In this document: positions 1-10,217 of the stretch, piece after piece | How positions within the stretch are numbered: the first letter of the stretch is position 1 | Layout of the letters: the number at the start of each line of letters is the position of its first letter | Assembly (NCBI RefSeq): GCF_014529535.1 | Contig: NW_023503972.1 | Location: forward strand, 558,001 to 622,000 | From: Bradysia coprophila | Lineage: Eukaryota > Arthropoda > Insecta > Diptera > Sciaridae | Direction: 5' to 3' | Length of the DNA: 64,000 bases | Translations under genes and position numbers: made by a program | Notes under the pieces: model-generated | What the model was told of the DNA's origin: nothing | The model's input: only the letters and a program-made list of their open reading frames with translations | Database searches by the model: none

Positions 1-129
1 ATTTTTAAGGAAATATCTAACGTAAACGCAATGGACTTCTCTGACTATGTAGGTGATGTTTTTACCAGAAACAATGGACCAACCGATGCCCCAAAGTTTG
101 GAGGATGGCGAAACGTTTGGTACTGGTAA
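1..129 (+). CDS. C-terminal exon of an unrecognised gene (partial)
   Basis: Frame 1 is open from the first base of the window to a TAA at 127-129, giving 42 residues that end in GGWRNVWYW. The composition (Trp, Gly, Asp, Asn, a FTRNNGPTDAPKFGG stretch) is not that of random AT-rich DNA. A canonical AATAAA at 299-304 lies about 170 bp after the stop, as expected for the last exon of a + strand gene whose upstream part is outside the window. I do not recognise the family. The reading could be fortuitous because it is short; the upstream sequence would decide. Confidence 0.45.
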   Translation: MFKEISNVNAMDFSDYVGDVFTRNNGPTDAPKFGGWRNVWYW

Positions 130-1097
130 TACATGTTTCTCAAGAGGACGACAATCGAAAGTGTCTGATAACAATGAACGGATGGTTCCGTTAAATACAA
201 TTGAGAAATCGTGAATAGTTCTCGCTGTTGTTAAGAAATGAGATCTATAACTAGAATGAGGCATTTTATAAGCAGTTAGTAAAAAAATAAGAATTTTAAA
301 TAAATTTCATCGTTTTTGGAAATCAATCCCTTCTGCAGGCTGGTTATGCGACAAAAATACTAAATTGACACAAACTACAGTTCTCTGAACCCTTGTTGAA
401 ATGAAAGGAGATTTGGTACTGCGGTTTGAGTCCTGTAGTCCACATCCATTGTTCTTTTAGATGGAAATGTTGGTCTAAGTTGCACCCTAAAGTGAAAGTA
501 CAGTGGTTGCAACGGAGGCCAATTTTCGGGTAAATCTCTCTGTTGATGGTGGATGGTGGAGGATGTTTCACTTATGACTTAAAATTATTACCAAGAGTTC
601 AGTCAGTCATAACCTATGTGAGACATACCCTCATAATAACTATGAATTTGTGATTTTAGTCAAAATACTTCCTTTACTGTTGAGACGTTAGGTACAATTT
701 GTAAGAGTGGCCTTAAATCAATAAAGTCTCCAAACGAATAGAATCAACTATTTAACTGGTGGACGAGAGAGAGAATTTTGCATTCAACAAATTAGTACAG
801 CAGATTAGCGTCACAATGCAGCTTGTGTTCAACGTTTTGGAAACAATCCCTAATGGAAAGTCGCTGGGATGAAATCGTTCTTCCGTAATTCTTAAACTCA
901 AAGTGCGATTCAGAATTTGTTTAACAAATGTGCCGAAAAGTCAATTTCAACTTCAACTCTTCGTCTTATTAGAATATTGTGCAATGTACATGGGAATGAT
1001 TCATCGCTGCGTTAGGTAGACCTGTCTCAGTTTCCATTTTGAATTTCGGGCACCGTTCTAAATAAGCCACAAGGGCACTAAAGGTATGTACTTTAAG
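130..1097. other. intergenic, no gene seen
   Basis: After the AATAAA at 299-304 I find no splice-bounded or conserved reading frame on either strand; the longest frames are short and of low-information composition. No clear repeat structure was noticed. Confidence 0.5.
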
Positions 1098-1214
1098 GCT
1101 GAATTCAGCGTCACTCCGTTTTACCTCCGTCTACGTAAATCACGCCTCTTTTCTATGGTTAAAACAAATCGGTTAAGTAAAACGGAGGCAAAACGGAGTG
1201 AGTGTGAATTCAGC
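1098..1214. mobile_element. short palindromic MITE-like element (CTCCGT family)
   Basis: The two ends are inverted copies of each other: GCTGAATTCA followed by CACTCCGTTTTACCTCCGT on the left, and the reverse complement (ACGGAGGCAAAACGGAGTG, then TGAATTCAGC) on the right, with a spacer of about 45 bp. No coding capacity. The same CTCCGT...CCTCCGT core recurs in the larger element at 20855-21076, so this looks like one member of a dispersed non-autonomous family. No target-site duplication could be assigned. Confidence 0.55.
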
Positions 1215-1334
1215 ATAAAAACGTATACTTTTTGCATCATTTCACAAATAGTTACTGTTTTGCACACGTAAAAAATCGTAGATAAGAAAATGTGGGCGAA
1301 GCAGTAGTTGAACTTAATGCTTAATTTCCTCTTA

Positions 1335-1429
1335 CCAAAAAAGTACTCCGGGTGAGAGACAAAATTGAACTTTTTCAATTTTTGCTTTGTTTATTTGACA
1401 GCTCACTCTCTCACGGAGTACTTTTTGTT
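1335..1429. repeat. inverted repeat / hairpin
   Basis: AAAAAGTACTCCGGGTGAGAG on the left is matched by CTCTCACGGAGTACTTTTT on the right, separated by about 45 bp of T-rich sequence. It could be a tiny MITE; nothing else around it suggests a gene. Confidence 0.5.
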
Positions 1430-2117
1430 GAGTGGAATGGAAACTTTAGGGAAACATCGACGGACAGTTTTTTATATAGAATTTTCAAGTGAAAAATGTT
1501 TTGTGTGAATTTTGTTGATACGAGCCGAAGCCGAGGTCCATAAAAATGCAAAAAAGTGACATTTCACTTTTATCTAGAGTTTTGTAATGTATTTTAGATG
1601 TTACGGACTTCGAAAGTTCATGAAATTCGATTAAAGAACGATTTTCGTCACGCAACCCGGAATCACACAATTTTTTTTCCAAAGAGGCCCACACAAATAC
1701 GTCAAAATTCCGAAAATCGATTATCGTCCTGTACGGATGGCACCTTTTTTATTGAGTTCTTCTCAGCCCGTCAATTAACATTATTTTTGCAATTTACCGT
1801 TTGATTGCCAGGCTAAATTTTTAATTAGCTCTGCATTGACGTTGAACAACACAAAATTAGTCACAGTCGGTCGCAGGATACATTTTCGAATAACTAGTGG
1901 GAAAAAATCTTCTACGCTGATTTTGCAATGGAGCAGCATTGTTCAGTTGAATGAAATGGTCAGTTGCTTTTAAAGTTTTATTAAAAACAACGTCGTGTTC
2001 TTGTAACGCCAAAATCTATAGAACGCTTTGAATAACACTGTTGGCGTATATGAGTTACGAAATGTACAAAAAAGATAAAATTTTACAAAGAAAATGCAAA
2101 ACAAAACAAAACAATTT

Positions 2118-3321
2118 TCATTGACTGAAATAAGTCTTCAACGCATCAGCTAGACAGCCAGCAGTTGGACGATCTTCCGGTGCTTCGTTGGTGCACAGAT
2201 AGAAAATTTCAATCAACATATTGTACTCCTTGTCCAAAGACTCAACGACAGGTAATGGTGGTCGAGTTCCCATTAGAGCCTCGAAATCGAAGCCATCCTC
2301 GTCTTCCAGGTCAGACGATTCGTTTGCGTCGCTGTCTTCGGTTTTTTCGACATCATCCGTGTCTCCGTCGTCCGTCGCGTAGGTATGTGGAGGTACACAC
2401 GCAATGCATTCGTATAACACCAAACCGAAGCTAAAGATATCTGCTTTCGAACTGATTGATTGGACATTGTCATCGATCAGAGCCTCGGGAGCACACCAGC
2501 AACCAGTACCGATATACTTGGCGTCGGGTTTTTTGACCAGATCAATGTAGCCATCAGCATTCAACGGCAGACTGACCCCGAAATCGCACAGTTTGCATAT
2601 TTCGAAGTCATTTTTTATCAAAACCTATCAACAAACGGCCACAAAATTACAACATTTCAACGAATCTGTGTGTTGCATCTACTCACGTTGAACGATTTAA
2701 TGTCTCCGTGCAGTAAGTGAACGGTATCATGTAGATATTTGAGTGCTTCGCACATATCCAGACAAACCTTCCGCATTTGATCAGCAGGTAACGGTCCCAA
2801 TTTATCGTCGTGCCTTTCCTCCAGTAAATCGCCCAGTGATGCACTACACTCTTCCATGATCAGTGTGTCTCTGCCGTCTTGTAGTTTTTTTAACCCGCGG
2901 AAACCAACGATGTTCGGATGATTCAATGACCTTACAGTGTAACATTTCGTATGAACATGGCGTTACAAGTGCAACTCATCACAACACATACCGTAAAATA
3001 TCAGCTTCTTCCAGCAACCGTGATGAAATCATTGTTTTACTGTCGGGATCATTGTTATGTCTCCTTGAAAGGCATTTTAGTGCCCACGGCGATTTCGTGC
3101 TGCCGGTTGCATCAGGCTGGCGTTCAAAACGAAACACTTGGACACCTATTCGATGGACACGAATTGCACAGTCAAAACATTCTAACAGTGTTTCCGAAAG
3201 ACTTTGTTTTGTGCTTACCTGTACCATAGCCTAACTGTTTCAGGAATGGCGATGCTGGAACATTCAATGGTGTTCCGAAAATTTGCTTTTGCTTTTGCTG
3301 CTTGCACGGAGTGATGAACAT
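2118..3321 (-). CDS. PBK: PBK/TOPK-like mitotic serine/threonine kinase
   Basis: Four exons on the minus strand: 3321-3219 (start ATG at 3321), 3145-2992, 2930-2687 and 2624-2118 (stop TGA). All junctions are GT..AG and phase-consistent, giving 335 residues; human PBK/TOPK is of similar size. Exon 1 ends in the glycine-rich start VPASPFLKQLGYGTG, which is diagnostic of the family. The ATP lysine is K58 (SPWALK). The catalytic loop is HGDIKSFN at 160-167 (HGD rather than HRD, as in vertebrate PBK), and the metal-binding DFG is at 181-183. The C-lobe carries ADIFSFGL, a long acidic insert (TDDGDTDDVEKTED...), GTRPPLP and CTNEAPEDRPTA, all family hallmarks. The N-terminal TP at residues 4-5 sits where vertebrate PBK has its Cdk1 site. 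The family acts in mitosis and p38/MAPK signalling. The identification is firm; the function is inferred from the family. Confidence 0.93.
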
Positions 3322-3689
3322 GTTAATTATTTAATAATGTCAATTGCGTCCAAATAAAAATCTCCAAGTCGAAAATACGTGTTGACGGTTACGGAGAACG
3401 TTTGAAATTTTATCTGTTCGTAAGTGCTGTCAATCGACCATCTTCATGCGTTGGTTACACTATAAAGTATAGCTGCGTCAAAACTGTAAACCATGTCGGA
3501 TTGAGAAATCGACGAAATCGAAATCTTGATATGAGTTTCACGTTAATCTTAAATAACTTTAAGTTAATCGCGAAGGCAGTTGAATGTACCAAATTTTGCA
3601 GTGGCGCCTTCATGAAGAGATTTCTTTGTGCACTAAAAAAATGTAAAATATAACATTAGACAGTTTGCGCAAATTACATTCAATTTATA

Positions 3690-3830
3690 CAGTCAAAGGC
3701 AGTCAATTTTCAGCAGAAATTAGCTTCAGCTGTTTTTCAGCTGATCCATACAAACAATCACAACCGTTTATACGTCTTTATACGGTTTTACCACTATCAT
3801 GCGCGTGCGTGTAGCAGCTTCAATTTTGAC
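3690..3830. mobile_element. truncated copy of CAGTCAnAGGCAGT MITE family
   Basis: It begins CAGTCAAAGGCAGT and continues through TTCAGCTG...CAGCTGATCCATACAAAC and TTTATACG motifs, then stops in a CGCGTGCGTGT stretch. The same order of motifs occurs in the complete inverted-repeat copy at 53792-54028 and in a diverged fragment at 30040-30150. Only one end is present here, so it is a truncated copy. Confidence 0.55.
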
Positions 3831-3906
3831 GTGTGACCCCGAGACCAGTTTAAACAAATTGGTCAAAAATCGCTCTCCTTAAACACTGTATAGACTGTTA
3901 TGATGA

Positions 3907-4070
3907 GAGAGAAAGAAATATTTTAACAACTACCCCAAGGCAAATTATAATAAACTGGTCTTCGGTCCTCTCGCTCGCATCGTAACATGTTGAAAGAGAA
4001 GCAAATATTTTGACAAGTATACCCGAAGGTAAGTTATAATTAACTAGTCTTCAGTTTTCTCGCTCGAAAT
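3907..4070. repeat. two-copy tandem duplication, period about 88 bp
   Basis: The block AGAGAAAGAAATATTTTAAC ... CTGGTCTTCGGTCCTCTCGCTCG is followed 88 bp later by a diverged copy (AGAGAAGCAAATATTTTGAC ... CTAGTCTTCAG..TCTCGCTCG). No coding sense. Confidence 0.6.
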
Positions 4071-4269
4071 CACCGAAAGTATTACATTTTCACAACCAAC
4101 ACTAAATTTTTGTTTTGGTGCGAATTGAGTGGGAAATGCTATTTTCGTAGATTTTCTTTTTTTTTTAAATCGTTTCAATTTAGCAATATTTTTAGTTTTT
4201 TTATTTTTCGTATTTCTACTGATATTTGACAAAAAAAAAATCGATTAGTCCCTCCCTTATTCATTTGAT

Positions 4270-4420
4270 TGATAAAATATCGATTATTTCCTCAGAATCG
4301 ATTATCGATAGTCAATATCAATCGAATGTTTTATAGATAATCGATAAATATCGACTGATAATTGATAAATGTCGACAGATAATTCGATTATCAGTCTATA
4401 TTTATCGAATATCGATAATT
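4270..4420. repeat. ATCGAT/GATAA-rich low-complexity tract
   Basis: About 150 bp is made almost entirely of TATCGA, TCGATA, GATAAT and TCGAC words in irregular tandem order. It translates to a meaningless repetitive peptide on the minus strand and is best treated as degenerate simple repeat. Confidence 0.6.
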
Positions 4421-4485
4421 TGTAGATTTTTCTTGCCCAATCTTTATTTATAGAGTATGAAATTGTAAATGAGAGTTTAATTAAG

Positions 4486-4700
4486 GGAAAATATTTGACA
4501 GATACATTTTCTCTCAAGATTTTTCAACAATTTTGCATGGGTATCTTTGTCAGATATTCTTCAGGAACTGTGTTCCCATATTTTTCAGACATTCTTCACG
4601 AACTATGGGTACACAGTTCGTAAAGAATATCTGAAAAAGATACCCATGCAAAATTGTTGAAAAATGTTGACAGAAAAATGTATCTGTCAAATATCTTTCC
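4486..4700. mobile_element. MITE with about 65-bp imperfect terminal inverted repeats
   Basis: The left end GGAAAATATTTGACAGATAC and the right end GTATCTGTCAAATATCTTTCC are inverted copies. Further in, TTCAACAATTTTGCATGGG pairs with CCCATGCAAAATTGTTGAA, and even the centre folds (GAACTGTGTTCCCATA with TATGGGTACACAGTTC). About 215 bp, no coding capacity. The left flank is TTAATTAA, so a TTAA or TA target preference is possible, but the duplication is not clean. Confidence 0.65.
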
Positions 4701-5059
4701 TCATCTTTATAATATAGTAAGTAGTGTAAGGACATCAGGGTATACTTGGTTCAGCCAACACTTTTCAATCAAAATGCTTCAAGTGACAGGTGACAAATGG
4801 AGTACTATTTTGTATGGAACATTTTTCCCCAACTTTTTAACTCAGCCAAACTGCTTCAACTCATGCTTTAGTGCGTTAGCGAAGTGCGTTAGCATAAGCC
4901 TTGAGCTTCAAGCAAGATTTTTCACTCGTAAAGTTATGCATACGCCAGATTGTAATTACTGTTCTCACACTCGACACATGACATTACATTACAACATAAC
5001 TGCTGTCTTCTGTCTAATAAATATGTCAGTTGTAACCAGGAAAAAATAAAAACAAAAAA

Positions 5060-6770
5060 ATGTTCAGACTGCTCATAATATCTACGGTCTTAGTTTTGTG
5101 TAAATGCAACGAATCCAATGCTCCACAATGTTTTGATAGCACAAAGGAGAATCTTAAATTACATTTGGGCACAAAAACTCCGTACCGATTTATTTTCAAT
5201 CGAAATGACACTGCCGTAACTTACCAAGGTAATGTTTTTGTTAAGCGACGTTGTTTTGAATATTCAGCAATTTTAAAACTTGCAAATGTAATTAGGCTGC
5301 CAACCACGCAGAATATGGTCAGGTGAGAGTTGTCTTACATGAATCTCAATCAGCAAATTTAATTAACTCGATCGCGATCCATAATGACACAGTCATCCGA
5401 CACGGAACGCGAAATCCCAAACGTAAAGTAATCTACGCTATCAATGTGCACTTAGCAAACGTTCGGAATCATATTATTGACCAAAGAAATCCGAAATTGT
5501 GTCCTCATGACCTGGAACGACTACGCAATTGGCGATCGCAAGTAAATGTGGACGAAGAGAAGCATTTAACATATGAAGGAAGCGATGAACTGCTTCAACT
5601 GGCCGAACGCATTCAGAATCGTTTCCCGTCTTTGCTACCCGAACAGTACGACCAACAGTTGTATAAAGTGAGTCGGTCTGTTCGGCATATTATTCTGCAC
5701 AATAATGGTAACACGGCAAAATCAGTTTAAATTCACAGACTCGCAGCGAACGCTAAAAAGTTTCGAAAGCTTTGCGTCGGGACTGTTCGGCAGGAACAAT
5801 TTAAGTAAAGTTGTTCATCTTCCTCCAACGGCTAAAGATCCGATTCTGCGATTTTACAAACGATGTTCTAAGTGGACGACAGATGTCGATGACAATCCAG
5901 ATGCTTCATACGAACCGAAGCAATGGTTAGAAAGCGAGGAGATGAATAGATTGCTGAGAGATTTAAGAGAGAAACTGGATTTTGATGCCTTGAGCATAGG
6001 TTTGTGTTGAAAGAAATACTTGAAGTCCATGCCATTTGACCACTTAAATCAAACAGACGATGTAATCTTGATGTACACGACATGCACATTCGAAACGGCT
6101 TGGTACAAATTTGACTATTCGCCGTGGTGTTCCATCTTTAACGAAGATCAACTCAAAATTATTGAATTTTACTATGACCTGAAACATTACTGGAAGGATG
6201 GTTATGGTTTCGGTATAAATCATCAGCAAGCATGTCCGGCCCTGAATGATATGCTGCATCATTTGGAGTAATTGTACTTTGTCGTTTTAAATCGATGAAT
6301 TTCGTAAAACATTCAAATTTCTTCCAACCCAAGATTGAACTCATCTAAACCGAATTCAACATTCTATTTTACCCATTCCGGTACCATGCTAAAGCTGCTG
6401 GCACACTTGGGCCTATACAAGGACGACTTTAGTTTAACTCATAAAGATTTTAATAAAAATCGGAAATGGCATCTGGAAACTATCGACGCCTTTGCATCGA
6501 ATTTAGTCTTCATTTCCTTCGAGTAAGTTTGAATCTAGGGTCCCAGAAGTCGTTTGTGAATAATTTCCATTTTGTACCACTTTTTTGTATAGATGTGCCA
6601 CGGAACCATACGTCTTGGCTATGCACCAAGAGAAGGTCATTCATATACCAGGTTGTCCAACTGATAAAGATCTTTGTAGTCTAGCTACAATTAAGGGAAC
6701 ATTCGAATGGTCTCTGAATTGGTGTAATTTTGACGAATTTTGCGAGAATCCAAAGATTAACACTGCATAG
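5060..6770 (+). CDS. Mipp1: multiple inositol polyphosphate phosphatase 1
   Basis: Seven exons: 5060-5228, 5296-5322 (27-nt microexon), 5393-5667, 5726-5999, 6057-6267, 6334-6522, 6593-6770; phases agree throughout, giving 440 residues. Residues 1-16 form a hydrophobic signal peptide (MFRLLIISTVLVLC), so the product is ER/secretory. The microexon supplies CQPRRIWS and joins to VIRHGTRNP, placing the histidine-phosphatase catalytic motif at R68-H69-G70-T71-R72. Other family landmarks are CPHDLERL, SQRTLKSFESFASGLFG, DDVILMYTTCTFE, SPWCSIF and YDLKHYWKDGYG. The 57-nt intron 6000-6056 removes an otherwise in-frame TGA. MINPP1 dephosphorylates higher inositol phosphates and 2,3-BPG in the ER lumen. 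The second catalytic motif reads HSGT (333-336), where vertebrates have HAET. No KDEL-like tail is seen (it ends NPKINTA). Confidence 0.92.
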
Positions 6771-7107
6771 TCAGTGGATTTTATTGTTTAAAAATTTTAT
6801 TGTTTTTGTTTTCGTATTTTATATTGAGAATACAACAAATTATATGTCCCTATTTTATACATAAAGGCATTCATCGACTTTCTTTATCATTAGTAGGGAC
6901 TAGTTGAACAAAATACATTTTTTGGTGCATTTTGGTATAAAAGCGTGAATTTTTTACCATTGATAAATATGTATTTGGGGATTCCAAAACGATTAGGAGA
7001 CTTTGAAAAAGTGACCTCTAGCGCCATCTACATCCGGTTGAAGCTTTCGATGCAGAGGTAACTTTGCTGAATTTCTGTGTAGCGGAAATCGAGGCTACGC
7101 AAGTGAT

Positions 7108-7645
7108 ATTGGTCTCAAACGAAAGCTGAGGGTTCAAATTTTTTTTTAGTGCAAAAAAATTTCACGAATTTTCCGATTTTCCCGCAGTTTTTTCGAATTT
7201 TCTTTAAAATGATATTTTAAAACTGATGCGAAAGTTAAGTAATTTTTAAAATTGATTCAAAAAAGTTTTTTTTTCTTCGCTATTATCGTTGCACGTTCAG
7301 TTTCCAAACTTTTAACGATGAAAAAGTTTTTGGATGTTTCGCAGCAGTGGTAACTAGTTTCAGTTTTCATCGAAAATTTGAACCCTTTTTTTTCGGCGAA
7401 ATTTTTTTTCGTAAATTTAGTGAGACTAGTACTGGGAATGCTAGGCATGATCTAAAAACAAAATAAAACCAGATTTTCGATTTTTTTAAAAATATTAAGT
7501 TTCCGAAATCTGCTAAAATCTGTAAATTTTCCCCCTTCGGCGAACTTTGACAGACCCTAAAAAATCCATAAACGTTTCAAACAGCAAAAATACTTTAAAC
7601 GCTTAGCTGGGACCCTCAGCTTTCAAACGATACCAAACACTCCTC
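7108..7645. mobile_element. possible inverted-repeat element
   Basis: TTGGTCTCAAACGAAAGCTGAGGGT on the left (7109-7134) is the inverted counterpart of ACCCTCAGCTTTCAAACGATACCAA (7613-7637). The interior is A/T homopolymer-rich with several TTTTTTCG blocks. Flanking sequence (CCGGTTGAAGCTTTCG upstream, CCTCAACCGGATC downstream) may extend the pairing. Target duplication not found. Confidence 0.4.
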
Positions 7646-8035
7646 AACCGGATCAAAGGATGTATGACCTGTGATGTGAGATATGTGGTTGGACCCGTTT
7701 TCAAGCAAATTTCGAAAAATATGTGAGGTAAGTTTATATATTATTATATTAAAAGGCCTTGGAGGTTTCTTGAGAGATATTGTACTGCCTATGTCCAATC
7801 CACACTCCGGTGAGCTGACTCCGGCCACATCCCCAGAACAAATCTCACCTCTGTCATTCGAACAACCAAAACTTCGGCATCGAAATCGTGGAATGACCAC
7901 ACCGATTGGCTTGACATAGCTCTTGCTTAACATATCTTCTATATGACCAAGCCAGGTTTCGTCTTGTTTTCCATTTCTATTTCCCTCTAATTTACCATGT
8001 CCCCTTCAATTTTGAGTTCCATGTTCTTTTCCTTT

Positions 8036-8190
8036 CCATATCCTTTTCCATGCCTTTTTTGTCATTTCCTTGTCCACTTTCATATTTTCCTTGTCCTGTT
8101 CCACATTTTCCTTGTCCTTTTCCATATTTTCTTTGTCCTTTTCCATACTTTCTTTGTCCTTTTCCATATCTCCCTTGCCCTTTCCCTCGT
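8036..8190. repeat. 21-bp minisatellite (TTTTCCATATTTTCCTTGTCC type)
   Basis: At least six imperfect 21-bp units. On the minus strand one frame reads as tandem MEKDKEN heptapeptides and another as KGQRKYG, as any multiple-of-three repeat will. A second, degenerate direct repeat (CACAAATTGGATACTGCCAA type, three copies) lies at 8220-8375. Confidence 0.7.
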
Positions 8191-8830
8191 TTCCGAGTGA
8201 CCACTCAATTTGTAGCCTTTTCACAAATCGAATGCTGCCAAACGGTATCCTTGTTGTTGACCAACACCAATATTTCCCCTTTGAAAACTGGATGCTGTCA
8301 AACGAATCACTACTTCCTTTGCTTAGCTCACCAATTTGTCCTTTCACAAATTGGATACTGCCAAACGAACCTCCATTTCCTAAACCATCTTCTTCCACAT
8401 CTCTCCTACAATTCCAGACACCACCTCCCAGAACGCTTTCTCTATTCTCCGAAGACTTCCTGCATCTTAGCCCACTCAAAGTCATAAACTTGCTTCCACC
8501 AACTCCCCGCATTAAGCTCATGCTATCCCTGACCTTCAGTTCATTCGAAGCTTCGCTCCCACCAATTTGTGACTAACATTTTTCTCTGTTTTCTTCGATT
8601 GATTCCATTCAATTCGCCTTCTTGATTTGTCTTAACAACCAGCCATATAATTCTCGACATTTTCGGCTTTACACTGACTGAGTGCAAGCGATCGTACTCG
8701 GTGGACAATCGCGTTAAATGAGAGTATAGGTCTGTTACAAGGTTATTTTATCTGTCACTACATCATCCATAGAGACAAACCCAAAAAAAAGTATTATTAC
8801 GGAGGGTTTTTAAAAGCGTTGAGATTATGG

Positions 8831-8888
8831 TTCTGTGGATGCTCTCGTTCGTTTTCGGCTTGTCAAAATCATTTTTACCGTGCGATTG
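8831..8888. mobile_element. half copy of the GGCCTGTC MITE family
   Basis: TCTGTGGATG..CTCG..CGTTTTCGGC.TGTCAAAAT..TTTTTACCGT matches the right halves of the elements at 15602-15765 and 53455-53613. Confidence 0.5.
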
Positions 8889-8962
8889 AACAAACTCATG
8901 ATACCTATTTTACCAATGAATTAAGTCAAATATACAATTAGTCGTTGCAATTAAATTCTCAT

Positions 8963-9916
8963 GAGGGATTTTTTTGAAAGTGGACCAGGCTCCGTCGGAG
9001 CTATTTTTTTGCGACGGTTTGTTCATATGCCCAGATAGCCCTTGGTCCCAATAGTCCAAAACCGCAGTCGTTTAATTTTCATGTTTGCGTCTTGGCTGGT
9101 GGTGAAGGTGCAAAAGTCGAAAAAGGGTGTTTTTTATACGTGATTTACTGCCGCTGCAGACGATGGACACACATGTGTGGCGGCTCGTTTGATAGGTACT
9201 GTCCAGGAGACCCGGGGCAAAGACAGATATCAAATGTGTACTCAAGCACTATTCAAAAATAACAAAAAGTATGTATCAGTCAAAGGCGGGAAATTTTGAT
9301 GAGCTTTATTAGGTGATATTTTGTACCTGGTGACTGTTGTTGTACAGATCAGTGGTTGCCCTGATAGAGGCTTAACCCAGCTCTACAATTATACCTCAAT
9401 TGCCATAGAAGTGAAAGGTTTCAGGTTACTTTTTTGGGTATAAAGCAAATGTCTTCCTACACTCGAAAGCAAAATATTGATTTTAGAAAAATACACGAAC
9501 TATGCTGTTTTTGATGTCTGCATCCAATGATCTAACCATAAACATTCTCCAGGTGCGAGATATCACCTTTTGAAGTTCATCAAAATTTACGGCCTTTGAC
9601 TGACACAATATTTTTGTTATTTTCAAACAATGACACAGAACATGTAAGATATCTATGCTTGCCCCGGTTCTCCTGGACAGTACCTATCCAACGAGCCGCC
9701 ACACATGTGTGTCCATTGTCTGTAGCGGCAGTAAATCACGTATAAAAACACCCTTTTTTTGACTTTTGCACCTTCACCACCAGCCAAGACGCAAACATGA
9801 AAATTAAACGACTGTGGTTTTGGACTATTGGGACCAAGGGCTATCTGGGCATATGAACAAACCGTCGCAAAAAAAAAGCTCCGACGGAGCCTGGTCCACT
9901 TTCAAAAAAATCCCTC
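8963..9916. mobile_element. 954-bp foldback (palindromic) element
   Basis: The ends are GAGGGATTTTTTTGAAAGTGG and its inverse CCACTTTCAAAAAAATCCCTC. The outer 260 bp of each side are almost identical inverted copies (GACCAGGCTCCGTCGGAGCT, TTCATATGCCCAGATAGCCC, CCGCCACACATGTGTG etc.), and the inner parts (GGTGATATTTTGTACCTGG against CCAGGTGCGAGATATCACC) are diverged inverted copies too, so the whole unit is a decayed palindrome. CAT flanks both ends and may be a 3-bp target duplication. No transposase frame. Confidence 0.8.
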
Positions 9917-10217
9917 CATATATTTTTCCACAGAAGTTGAAAATTTTGACAGATACATCTTGTGTCAATTTTTCACCGGCTTTAGCTTTTTTAACTCAGT
10001 CAGTCAGTCAACTTGGATTTCCCATTATTGTGAAACTTTGAAACAATTTCCAAATATCGTGCAACAAACGGTATTATTGCAACCGACCTCGGATTGTAAA
10101 TACCCGATAATGACTTTTGGTGCCATCTCCTGGTATATATAGCAACCATTCCGACATTCTGTGCGTCATTCGCTTTCATTTTAAAAGATTTTTCTGTGAA
10201 ATAAACAAAAACAAAAA

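Larger units (their letters stand above)
3322..5059. other. intergenic between divergent PBK and MINPP1; repeat fragments
   Basis: PBK (-) and MINPP1 (+) are head to head here, so both promoters should lie in this 1.7 kb. I could not point to a TATA box with confidence. The interval holds a fragment of the CAGTCA-type MITE (3690-3830), an 88-bp tandem duplication (3907-4070), an ATCGAT-rich low-complexity stretch (4270-4420) and a short MITE (4486-4700). Confidence 0.6.
6771..10217. other. intergenic, inverted repeats and a minisatellite
   Basis: Between MINPP1 and LRRC47 I find no convincing gene. Contents: an inverted-repeat element at about 7108-7645, a 21-bp minisatellite at 8036-8190, a half copy of the GGCCTGTC MITE family at 8831-8888, and a 954-bp foldback element at 8963-9916. 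Frames of 145-171 codons around 8006-8576 run through the minisatellite and overlap on both strands, so I do not call them genes. Confidence 0.55.

Noticed and set aside
6008-6010. In-frame TGA in MINPP1 as a nonsense mutation
   Set aside because: A 57-nt GT..AG intron (6000-6056) removes it and yields the conserved SIDDVILMYTTC sequence.
8006-8576. Long overlapping frames on both strands (145-171 codons)
   Set aside because: They run through a 21-bp minisatellite, which keeps every frame open on both strands, and show no conserved domain or splice context.
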